DNA from: an uncultured Faecalibacterium sp.
GTDB taxonomy: Bacteria; Bacillota; Clostridia; Oscillospirales; Ruminococcaceae
Assembly: GCA_937917475.1 (NCBI GenBank)
Contig: CALDNF010000063.1
Span: 1 to 24,836 of the forward strand
DNA length: 24,836 bases
Direction of reading: 5' to 3'
The position numbers were made by a program, and so were the translations under genes. Shown here piece by piece: positions 7,676 through 15,220 of the stretch. Each line of letters begins with the position of its first letter. Position 1 is the first letter of the stretch. Under the pieces are notes generated by a model. That model did no database searches. It saw only the letters and a program-made list of their open reading frames with translations, and had not been told where the DNA came from.

Positions 7676-8733
7676 TGAGGGGTGTACGGCGTAATGCCGC
7701 CCTCCGTGAAGGAATAGCAGTTGTTATAGACCGCAAGAGCCATATCCCAGAGTGGCAGACTTGCTACCGCCCCGGTGCCCTCGCCCAAGTGAAGCCCCGC
7801 CGTGATGAGGGCTTTTTTGTTCAGGGCCTCCAGCACCAGCTTTGCCGCCGGTTCGGTAGAACAGTGGCTTGCAAATACGGCCTTTTCTGCCGCCGGGCAG
7901 AGCCGGACTGCGCAGAGTGCCGCCACCCCGCTGATGAAGCCATCCATCAGCACCGGCAGCTTTTCCAGCGCACCGCCGAGGAAAACGCCGCAGAGCCCGG
8001 CGATATCATACCCGCCCAGCTTGCTCAACACATCCAGTGCATCTGCCGGGTCCGGCTGATTTTTTTCGATCCCACGCCGGATGGCATCGATCTTCCGGGC
8101 AAGGCCCTCGTCCGAGAGGCCGGCTCCCCGGCCGGTCATGGTTTCAATGGGCTGGCCCAGCAGCACCGCCGCCACTGCGCTGGACGTGGTGGTGTTGCCG
8201 ATGCCCATTTCGCCGGTGGCAAGCAGCTGCACGCCCCGGGCTTTCTCGGCCCGGACCAGTGCAATACCCTTTCCGATGGCTTCCACCGCCTCGGCCCGGG
8301 TCATCGCAGGGCCTTCCGTAAAGTCCCGGGTGCCTGCGGCAATCCGGCTGTTCAGAACACCCGGTACCGGCTCCCCGGCCATTCCCATATCCACCGGCAG
8401 CACTTCGCACCGGGCCGCTTTTGCCATCTGGCAGACACTGGTACGCCGGGCTGCAAGATTCTGCGCCACCGCCCGGGTCACGCTGCTGTCAGTCTGGCTG
8501 ACCCCCTGTGCCACCACGCCGTTGTCCGCACAGAGCACCAGCACGGCACGGCGGGAAAATTCCAGTTGTTCGGTCTCAGTCAGGGCTGCGGCCTCCTCCA
8601 GCATGGTTTCCAGCTGCCCCAGCCCGCCCAGCGGTTTGGCCAGTCCCGCCCAATGGGCATGAGCCGCCGCCCGGGCCGCTTCATCCGGCGGGGTGATGGT
8701 CTGCAAAAGCTGTCTCAGTTCCGGTTCCGTCAT
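7669..8733 (-). CDS. cobT: Nicotinate-nucleotide-dimethylbenzimidazole phosphoribosyltransferase
   Basis: A 354-residue protein from the ATG at 8733, which overlaps the cbiA stop in an ATGA and has AGGAG before it. An earlier in-frame start would add about 39 residues read from inside cbiA and is rejected. CobT motifs are KPLGGLGQLE near residue 30, LVLCADNGVVAQGVSQ, GEMGIGNTTTSSAV, and the catalytic-glutamate segment HLGEGTGAVASLPL near the C-terminus. It makes alpha-ribazole phosphate by activating the lower-ligand base. The base used (dimethylbenzimidazole or another) cannot be told from sequence. No bluB or bza genes are seen here. Confidence 0.95.
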   Translation of the reverse strand: MTEPELRQLLQTITPPDEAARAAAHAHWAGLAKPLGGLGQLETMLEEAAALTETEQLEFSRRAVLVLCADNGVVAQGVSQTDSSVTRAVAQNLAARRTSVCQMAKAARCEVLPVDMGMAGEPVPGVLNSRIAAGTRDFTEGPAMTRAEAVEAIGKGIALVRAEKARGVQLLATGEMGIGNTTTSSAVAAVLLGQPIETMTGRGAGLSDEGLARKIDAIRRGIEKNQPDPADALDVLSKLGGYDIAGLCGVFLGGALEKLPVLMDGFISGVAALCAVRLCPAAEKAVFASHCSTEPAAKLVLEALNKKALITAGLHLGEGTGAVASLPLWDMALAVYNNCYSFTEGGITPYTPQC

Positions 8734-10082
8734 CTGTTTTTTCTCCTGTGATATTTTTCTGCCGCTGCGGTGAACCGCTCCGGCAGGGGTGTGCCCGCCC
8801 AATACAAATGCGGGAAGCCCGCATAGAAATTCTCGTTTGCAAAGCCGCACTGCCAGCAGCTTCCGTTGGATTTTTGCGCTTCAAACGCCGTACCGTTCTC
8901 AGTAGAATCCCAATGGTGGAACTCGTGCACCGGCAGCGTCTCCCCTTTTTTAAAGAGCATACTGTCTGCTTTGGCCGTCAGCTCCGCATAGCCAAACCGC
9001 ACCAGCCGCCCGACTTTGATTCCCTGCCCCGGCAGAGCTCCTACCATGGGCCAGCTGCGGCCCTCACCGTCCTCAAGGGACTGCCCCAGATACAAAAAGC
9101 CGCCGCATTCTGCTACGGTGGGCAGGCCGTTTTCCACCGCCTGCCGGATGGCGGACCGCATCCCTTCGTTCTCACTGAGGACCTTTGCATGAAGTTCCGG
9201 GTAGCCCCCCGGAAGGTAAAGCCCATCGACTGCATCCGGGAGGTCCCCATCTTTCAGCGGACTGAAAAAGTAGAGCTCTGCCCCAGCGGATTCCAAAGTT
9301 TCCAGTGTTTCCGCATAGGTAAAGCAAAATGCCTCATCCTTGGCCACAGCAATTTTAACACGGCTTTTCGCAGTTTTCCGCTTTTCCGACTGAACCGGAG
9401 CCGGAACATCAAACACAATTTTAAGCCTTTCCCAATCGATCGTCTGCTCTGCGGTTTCGGCCAGCATAGCAATTTTTGATTGCAGATCCTTGATCTCACC
9501 CGCCGTTTTGAGCCCGAGGTGACGGCTTTCGATCACTGCGCTTTCCAGATGAGGCAGATATCCCACCACCGGCAGGCCGGTCTCCTGTTCCAGCATGGGG
9601 GCCAGCAGATGGTACAGCCGCTCCGTACAGTCGTTGAGCAAAATGCCCGCCAGATGGCTGGGGCTGCGGAAGCTCTGCATCCCCCTGACCTGCGCCGCCA
9701 ATGTCAGGCTGACGCCTTTTGGGCGGACCACCAGCAGCACCGGCAGGCCCAGCGTATCCGCCAACTGCCAGCCGCTGGCCTTGTCCGTCACACCGCCAAG
9801 GCCGTCATAGAAGCCCATGGCTCCTTCGCAGACAGCTGCACCGTGGCCGGATGCGCCCCGGGCATAAAGCTGCTGCACCGTCTCCGGCGTGGAGAAAAAG
9901 AGGTCAAGGTTGTGGCTTTCCACCCCCAGCACGGAACGATGAAACATGGGGTCGATATAATCCGGCCCGCACTTAAAGGCACAGGGTGTTTTCCCCTTTC
10001 GCTGCAATGCCGCAAGCAATGCACACACTGCCGTTGTTTTTCCGCTGCCCGAGCCCGGGGCAGCAATGAGCATCTGGATCAT
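8730..10082 (-). CDS. cbiA: Cobyrinic acid a,c-diamide synthase
   Basis: 450 residues, typical of CbiA. It amidates the a and c side chains of (cobalt-)cobyrinic acid with glutamine and ATP. The N-terminal ATP-binding domain has APGSGSGKTT (8-17) and FKCGPDYIDPMFH. The C-terminal glutaminase domain has LPGGYPELH and the cysteine nucleophile in VAECGGFLYLGQSL. AGGAG lies 6 bases before the ATG at 10082, and the gene is 10 bases after cbiET. It differs from CbiP in length and in the PGGYPE motif. Confidence 0.96.
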   Translation of the reverse strand: MIQMLIAAPGSGSGKTTAVCALLAALQRKGKTPCAFKCGPDYIDPMFHRSVLGVESHNLDLFFSTPETVQQLYARGASGHGAAVCEGAMGFYDGLGGVTDKASGWQLADTLGLPVLLVVRPKGVSLTLAAQVRGMQSFRSPSHLAGILLNDCTERLYHLLAPMLEQETGLPVVGYLPHLESAVIESRHLGLKTAGEIKDLQSKIAMLAETAEQTIDWERLKIVFDVPAPVQSEKRKTAKSRVKIAVAKDEAFCFTYAETLETLESAGAELYFFSPLKDGDLPDAVDGLYLPGGYPELHAKVLSENEGMRSAIRQAVENGLPTVAECGGFLYLGQSLEDGEGRSWPMVGALPGQGIKVGRLVRFGYAELTAKADSMLFKKGETLPVHEFHHWDSTENGTAFEAQKSNGSCWQCGFANENFYAGFPHLYWAGTPLPERFTAAAEKYHRRKNR

Positions 10083-10092
10083 GATGTCTCCT

Positions 10093-11295
10093 TTATTCTG
10101 CTGCCCGGGTGATCAGAAACACCGGATTGTTGGCGGTCAGCATATGGTAAGCCCCCATCGTTTTCGTTCGGCTGACGGCAATCTGGGTCACCTCAGCGGT
10201 CAGCCCATGCGCTGTCAGGGCCGCAAGAGCCGCACTCAATGTTTCCAGCGCAATGGCCGAGATGCAGAGCCGGACTTCCGGATTTTTTTGCAATGCAATG
10301 TCCAGAACCGCCGCCATCTCCCCTTTTGTACCGCCTATAAACACGGCATCCGGAACCGGGAGGCCCTGCAGTGCATCCGGAGCCCGCCCCGGGATGAGGT
10401 GCAGATTTGCGGCCCCGAATTTCTCCCGGTTGGCCGCAATAAGTTCACAGGCCTCTTCCTTGCATTCCACGGCGTAGACCTGCCCCTCGGGAGCCGCCAA
10501 TGCAAGCTCTACACTGACGCTTCCGGTTCCGGCCCCTACATCCCAGAGGACATCACCCGGACGGACTGCCAGCTTTGCCAGCACAGCCGCCCGCACTTCC
10601 TGTTTGGTCATGGGCACTTTGCCCCGGATAAAGGCTTCGTCCGGCAGGCCCGGAGCACGGCGAAGCTGCTTCGGCGGTTCCAACTGCTCCACCAGCAGGA
10701 CGCTCAGGGAAGCAAAGTTCTTTTCTGCCAGCTCTCTTGCCATGCCAAAGATAATTTTTTCACTTTTTGTGCCAAGATTTTCACCCACCAGTGCGTGAAG
10801 CTCTCCCAACCCGGCCTCTGCAAGTTTCTGGCAGAGGGTGGAAGGTGTCTCGGCCCCGCCGGTCAGGAAAAAAACAGTTTTATGGCTCCGGCAAACCGTC
10901 ACCGGGTCACAGACACAGCCGTGGGCCGACACCAGTTTCCAATCCTGCCAGGGCCTTCCAATGGCCGCAGAGAGGAGCTGCACACTGGAAATCCCGGGAA
11001 TGACCCGGCTTTGGAGCCCAAATGCCCGGAGCATGGGCAGGAGTTTTGATGCACCGGAGTAAAATCCGGTGTCGCCGCTGTAAACAAGGACCACTTCTGT
11101 CTCCGGCGACTCCGCCAGTACAGAAAGGATCTCTTCCGGCTGATACAGAGCTCTCCGGTTTGAGGTGCATCCTTCCGGCAGAGCTTCCAGCAGACGCTTT
11201 GCGCCGAGGATCAACTCTGCCTTCTTCAGGGCTTCCAGCCCCTGCTGCGTCAAGGTTTCAGGCGTTCCTGCGCCCATTCCGACCAATGTGATCAT
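10093..11295 (-). CDS. cbiET: Fused cobalt-precorrin-7 C5-methyltransferase and C15-methyltransferase/decarboxylase
   Basis: A 400-residue two-domain protein, as in CobL of other bacteria. Residues 1 to about 200 are a tetrapyrrole methyltransferase (MITLVGMGAGTPETLT; LVYSGDTGFYSG; VIPGISSVQLL). Residues about 215-400 are the CbiT Rossmann methyltransferase, with the S-adenosylmethionine loop DVLWDVGAGTGSVSVEL. It methylates C5 and C15 and decarboxylates the acetate on C12. The ATG at 11295 overlaps the cbiJ stop in an ATGA and has GGGAG before it. An in-frame start 6 codons upstream is less likely. Confidence 0.95.
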   Translation of the reverse strand: MITLVGMGAGTPETLTQQGLEALKKAELILGAKRLLEALPEGCTSNRRALYQPEEILSVLAESPETEVVLVYSGDTGFYSGASKLLPMLRAFGLQSRVIPGISSVQLLSAAIGRPWQDWKLVSAHGCVCDPVTVCRSHKTVFFLTGGAETPSTLCQKLAEAGLGELHALVGENLGTKSEKIIFGMARELAEKNFASLSVLLVEQLEPPKQLRRAPGLPDEAFIRGKVPMTKQEVRAAVLAKLAVRPGDVLWDVGAGTGSVSVELALAAPEGQVYAVECKEEACELIAANREKFGAANLHLIPGRAPDALQGLPVPDAVFIGGTKGEMAAVLDIALQKNPEVRLCISAIALETLSAALAALTAHGLTAEVTQIAVSRTKTMGAYHMLTANNPVFLITRAAE

Positions 11296-12029
11296 TTCAG
11301 CATCTCCCTGCATCGTGTCAGGATGGTTTCAGCGGTCTCTCCCGCTTCCGCCGGGCGGCGGATCACCACCAGCTGCACCCCCGCTTCCTGAGCGGCCTCT
11401 GCTTTTTCCGCAAAGCCGCCTGCCGCACCACCGTCTTTGGTGACCAGATAACGGATGTTAAATTGTCTCATCAAGGCAAGGTTCAGTTCCTTTGAAAAAG
11501 GCCCCTGCATGGCGATGATATTTTTGTGGGGAATATCCGCAGCCTCGCAGGCGGCAATTCCCTCTGCCGTGGGCAGCACCCGGGGGAAAAGCCGCTCCGG
11601 CCGCAGTGCTGCAAAGACGGGCAGTTCCTTCGCCCCGGTGGCAAGCAGGATATTCCCGGACGTATCTGCGAAGTATTTTACCGCAGATGCTGCATCATCC
11701 ACGCAGACGCTTCCCTCCGGCAGCGGGCTTTGCGCCCGCAGCAGGCGGCGATACTCCACCCCGGCTGCTGCACAAGCCAAGCGGATATTTTTGGTTGCTT
11801 CCACAGCATAAGGGTGGGTCGCATCCACGCAGAGGTCCGCCCCCTGCAAAAGAGCAGTCATTTTCGCCGGTTCCAGCCGCCCGCAGCGGACGGTCAGGCC
11901 CGGAGTGCTGCCCTGCTCCTCAGCTCCAAGAGGAGTCGCCACGCTGACCAGCACTTCCGCCCCCAGCTCCGCCAGCTGCCGGGAAAACACACGGCCCTCG
12001 GTGGTGCCGCCAAATACGACTGCCTTCAT
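11292..12029 (-). CDS. cbiJ: Cobalt-precorrin-6A reductase
   Basis: 245 residues. The N-terminal nucleotide-binding pattern KAVVFGGTTEGRVFSRQLA, the VDATHPYAVEATKNI motif and the KDGGAAGGFAEKAEAA segment are typical of CbiJ/CobK. It reduces precorrin-6A with NAD(P)H. The ATG at 12029 is chosen because it overlaps the cbiH stop in an ATGA and gives the family N-terminus; a start 12 codons upstream is rejected. Confidence 0.94.
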   Translation of the reverse strand: MKAVVFGGTTEGRVFSRQLAELGAEVLVSVATPLGAEEQGSTPGLTVRCGRLEPAKMTALLQGADLCVDATHPYAVEATKNIRLACAAAGVEYRRLLRAQSPLPEGSVCVDDAASAVKYFADTSGNILLATGAKELPVFAALRPERLFPRVLPTAEGIAACEAADIPHKNIIAMQGPFSKELNLALMRQFNIRYLVTKDGGAAGGFAEKAEAAQEAGVQLVVIRRPAEAGETAETILTRCREMLK

Positions 12030-12766
12030 CCCCGGTACCCCCTCGGTGTGACCATCCGGCCGCAAAGTTTTTTCGTCTCCGCATTGCCGATGAATACCGT
12101 AGTGAACATATCCACCGTCGTCGTTTCAAGTTCTGCAAGGGTCAGCACCCGATGGGTCTGCCCCTCCCGCCCGATATTCCGGACGATGCCGCAGACGGTC
12201 TCCGGCTTTTTGCCGTTATCCAGCAGAATTTTCACCGCCCGGGCCAGATAATCCGGCCTGCCCTTGGAGGAAGGATTATACAATGCTACGCAAAAATCCC
12301 CTGCTGCCACTCCCGCCAGCCGCTTCTCGATGACTGCCCAGCTCGTCAGCCGGTCTGAAAGGGAGATCACGCAGAAATCATGGGCCAGCGGGGCCCCCAG
12401 CACGGCACCACCGCTTAGTGCCGCCGTCAGACCCGGCACCACTTCCACCGTAACTTCCGGATAATCTTCAGCCAGTTCCAGCAATGGGCTCGCCATGCCG
12501 TAGACTCCGGCATCGCCAGAGCAGACCAAAGCCACGGTTTTTCCGCTCTGCGCCGTCTCCAACGCCCAGCGGCAGCGGTCCAGCTCCCGGGTCATGCCGG
12601 TGGTATAGGTTTCTTTGTCCGGATAGTAGGGCCGCACAAGGTCCAGATAGACCGTATAGCCGCACAGCACCTGAGCTTTCTGCAAGGCACTCTGCGCCTG
12701 TGCGGTCAGAAATTCCTGGCCCCCGGGGCCCAGCCCTACTACATAGACCGTTTTCTTATTCGACAT
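12026..12766 (-). CDS. cbiH: Cobalt-precorrin-3 C17-methyltransferase (ring contraction)
   Basis: A 246-residue tetrapyrrole methyltransferase. It shows VYVVGLGPGGQEFLT, the CbiH-type VLCGYTVYLDLVRP, LVCSGDAGVYGMASPLLE, and VALYNPSSKGRPDYL near the C-terminus. It methylates C17 and drives contraction of the macrocycle. It is a single-domain form without the C-terminal extension seen in some CbiH60-type proteins. The ATG at 12766 is preceded by GGAGG and overlaps the end of cbiG by 11 bases. Confidence 0.94.
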   Translation of the reverse strand: MSNKKTVYVVGLGPGGQEFLTAQAQSALQKAQVLCGYTVYLDLVRPYYPDKETYTTGMTRELDRCRWALETAQSGKTVALVCSGDAGVYGMASPLLELAEDYPEVTVEVVPGLTAALSGGAVLGAPLAHDFCVISLSDRLTSWAVIEKRLAGVAAGDFCVALYNPSSKGRPDYLARAVKILLDNGKKPETVCGIVRNIGREGQTHRVLTLAELETTTVDMFTTVFIGNAETKKLCGRMVTPRGYRG

Positions 12767-13757
12767 TCTGCCACCTCCAATCCGGTGCAAAGGGCTGCAG
12801 CGCAAGCGCAAAGGTCACGCCGCCGCCCGGATGTTTTTTGATGCAGAGCTTTCCTCCCGCAGCCCGCACAGCCGCCCGCTCACACACATTGTCTACGCCG
12901 GTAACGCTTTGGACAAAAGCTGATGGGGTAAAAACTCCCTGCACGCTCCGCAATTCCTCTGCCGGACAAAAAGCAGCGTTCCATCTGTGTTTTTTGCAAA
13001 ACTCCAGCAGGCCCGCCTCGTTCTGTTTCAGATCAATGCTGGCCGCTGCGGCAATACATTCCGGCGCAAAGCCGACAGAACTGCAGAAAGCCGCAAAGGC
13101 AGTTTCCAGCTGCTGCGCCGTCGTGCCCCGCTTGCAACCTACCCCCAGCACGCCGATTTTCGGGATCAGGTGCAGCCCTTCCCCTTCTGGGAAAAGGGTC
13201 AGTGCGAAATCCGCTGCACTCTGCGCCGGAGCGGGCATAACGCCGTCAGGGCGTTTTCCCGCAATGGGAAATTGCGACCAGAACTTCACCGTATCTCCGG
13301 CCAGCAGCTTCCCGCTGACCTGCTTGATCTTCTCCACTTCCAGCACGATGCAGTGTTGTTTTTTTGCCCACTCATCCACCGCAAACAGACCATTTGCGTC
13401 GGTGGCCGTGGTGATGACCGGCACTGCCCCGCAGGCTTTTCCCAGCTGCCGGGCCAGATCATTTGCGCCGCCCAGATGCCCCGAAAGCAGGGGCACCGCA
13501 AACTTTCCGCACTCGTCCACCACCACCACAGCAGGGTCACTGGCCTTGCTGCGGCAGTAAGGCGCAATAGCCCGGACAGCGATTCCTGCCGCTCCTACAA
13601 AAATCAAAGCTGCGCTTTGTGCAAACTGCACTTTTGTCCACTCGCTCAGGCCCACGCCGCCCCGGCCGCAGCGGGAAACGCTGCCGGGAAGTACCTCTGC
13701 CAGCCGCCGGGCCAAAGCCAGACCTTTCTCTGTGAAGGCGAGATACGCACAGGTCAT
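12756..13757 (-). CDS. cbiG: Cobalt-precorrin-5A hydrolase
   Basis: 333 residues. It opens the delta-lactone of cobalt-precorrin-5A, releasing acetaldehyde. The N-terminal part has the family core IFVGAAGIAVRAIAPY and VVVVDECGKFAVPLLSGHLGGAN. The C-terminal part has the CobE-like IGVLGVGCKRGTT. The start overlaps the cbiF stop in an ATGA (13757-13754). Confidence 0.95.
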   Translation of the reverse strand: MTCAYLAFTEKGLALARRLAEVLPGSVSRCGRGGVGLSEWTKVQFAQSAALIFVGAAGIAVRAIAPYCRSKASDPAVVVVDECGKFAVPLLSGHLGGANDLARQLGKACGAVPVITTATDANGLFAVDEWAKKQHCIVLEVEKIKQVSGKLLAGDTVKFWSQFPIAGKRPDGVMPAPAQSAADFALTLFPEGEGLHLIPKIGVLGVGCKRGTTAQQLETAFAAFCSSVGFAPECIAAAASIDLKQNEAGLLEFCKKHRWNAAFCPAEELRSVQGVFTPSAFVQSVTGVDNVCERAAVRAAGGKLCIKKHPGGGVTFALALQPFAPDWRWQNVE

Positions 13758-14515
13758 ACCGATTCTCCTTTGCGGAACTCGGTGGTGAACGTCGGGTCAT
13801 AGAGTTTGCTCCGCTCATACTGAGTACCAAGGAAATCGCCCACCACGATGAGGGCTGTTTTGGTAATGCCCGCCGCCCGGGTACTGGACGCAAGGGTGCC
13901 CACTGTGCAGCGAACTGTCTTTTCCTCCGGCCAGCTGGCTTTATAGACCACCGCTGCCGGGGTGCTTTCATGATAAGCTCCACCCTGCAGAAGTGCTTCC
14001 TGCACCTTGTCGATCAGACCGATGGACAAAAAGATCACCATGGTTGCTCCGTGTGCCGCCAGCGATGCCAGCTTTTCCTTTTCCGGCACCGGGGTGCGGC
14101 CCTCCATCCGGGTGATGATCACCGTCTGGCTGACGGTGGGCAAGGTATACTCGGCGTTCAATGCCGCCGCTGCCCCGCAGAAGCTGGAAACACCCGGCGT
14201 ATCATCGTAAGAAATTCCATCTGCATCCAGCGCATCCATCTGTTCCCGGATGGCACCGTACAGGCAGGGGTCGCCGGTGTGGAGCCGGACGGTGGTTTTG
14301 CCCTCCGCTTCCATCTGCCGCATGACCGCAAGCACCTGTTCCAGCGTCATCTCTGCACTGTTGTAAATGATGCACTCCGGCTTCGCCAACCCCAGCAGAG
14401 CCGGATTGACCAGACTGCCTGCATAGATGATGCAGTCCGCCTGCTGTAAAAGGGCTGCGCCCCGCCGGGTGATAAGGTCGGGGGCTCCGGGCCCTGCGCC
14501 CACAAAATGTACCAT
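13754..14515 (-). CDS. cbiF: Cobalt-precorrin-4 C11-methyltransferase
   Basis: A 253-residue tetrapyrrole methyltransferase. It has the CbiF N-terminus VHFVGAGPGAPDLITRRG and the diagnostic CIIYAGSLVNPALL, then RLHTGDPCLYGAIREQ, DDTPGVSSFCGAAAAL and the LPTVSQTVIITR motif. It methylates C11. It sits 6 bases after cbiL, with AGGAG about 9 bases before the ATG. Confidence 0.96.
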   Translation of the reverse strand: MVHFVGAGPGAPDLITRRGAALLQQADCIIYAGSLVNPALLGLAKPECIIYNSAEMTLEQVLAVMRQMEAEGKTTVRLHTGDPCLYGAIREQMDALDADGISYDDTPGVSSFCGAAAALNAEYTLPTVSQTVIITRMEGRTPVPEKEKLASLAAHGATMVIFLSIGLIDKVQEALLQGGAYHESTPAAVVYKASWPEEKTVRCTVGTLASSTRAAGITKTALIVVGDFLGTQYERSKLYDPTFTTEFRKGESV

Positions 14516-14521
14516 ACAGCG

Positions 14522-15220
14522 TCACTCCTTCACAAGAATCGTCGTGAAATAATCGGTCTGCGGCGGCAGAACGGCCCCCTCCAGCATCGGATACACCCTT
14601 TCATTCGGCAGGCCGCAGCTGCACACCATGGCGCTGCGGGCCAAAAGCCCCCGCTTCTCAAGAGCAGACAGCGTTTCCGGCAGCTGTCGGCCCGTTTTCA
14701 TCAGAACCTTTGCGCCCGGGCCATCCAGAATTTCCTCTGCATGGCAGCCCGGAGCGATGGTCAGCGGCTGTTCCATTCCACCGGTCAGGCTTTGCCCCAG
14801 CCGGGCAGCGGCAGCACAAAAGCTGGGCACTCCGGCGATCCGCTGGGTAGAATACCCCTCTGCCTTCAGGATATCTTCCAGATAACCGTAGGTCGCATAG
14901 ACCGAAACATCGCCAAGATTCAGCATGGCAACGTCACATCCTGCATCCAGATACGCCCGAACTTCCGCAGCCGCCGCTTCGTGGGATGCCCGCAGCACAG
15001 CAGGGTCACGGCTCATGGCAAACTGCAGGGGCAGAATGGTCTTGCCTGCAAGGTCAGCGGTGCCTTCTGCGATCTCCAGGGCCAGCATCCGGCCCTCTGC
15101 TGTCCGGGGTGCTGCCAGCACCGGGCATTGCCTGATGCACCGCAGTGCTTTCAGGGTCATCAGTTCCGGGTCGCCGGGGCCCACACTGACACCATAAAAT
15201 GTTCCTAGTTTACGCTCCAT
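14522..15220 (-). CDS. cbiL: Cobalt-precorrin-2 C20-methyltransferase
   Basis: A 232-residue tetrapyrrole methyltransferase. It shows GTFYGVSVGPGDPELMTLKA, MLNLGDVSVYATYGYL, RIAGVPSFCAAAARLG, and the KTGRQLPETLSAL segment typical of CbiL. It adds the C20 methyl group, the first methylation after cobalt insertion. The ATG at 15220 overlaps the end of the ABC-CbiD fusion gene by 16 bases, and GGAGGAGC (15239-15232) in that gene is the ribosome site. Confidence 0.95.
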   Translation of the reverse strand: MERKLGTFYGVSVGPGDPELMTLKALRCIRQCPVLAAPRTAEGRMLALEIAEGTADLAGKTILPLQFAMSRDPAVLRASHEAAAAEVRAYLDAGCDVAMLNLGDVSVYATYGYLEDILKAEGYSTQRIAGVPSFCAAAARLGQSLTGGMEQPLTIAPGCHAEEILDGPGAKVLMKTGRQLPETLSALEKRGLLARSAMVCSCGLPNERVYPMLEGAVLPPQTDYFTTILVKE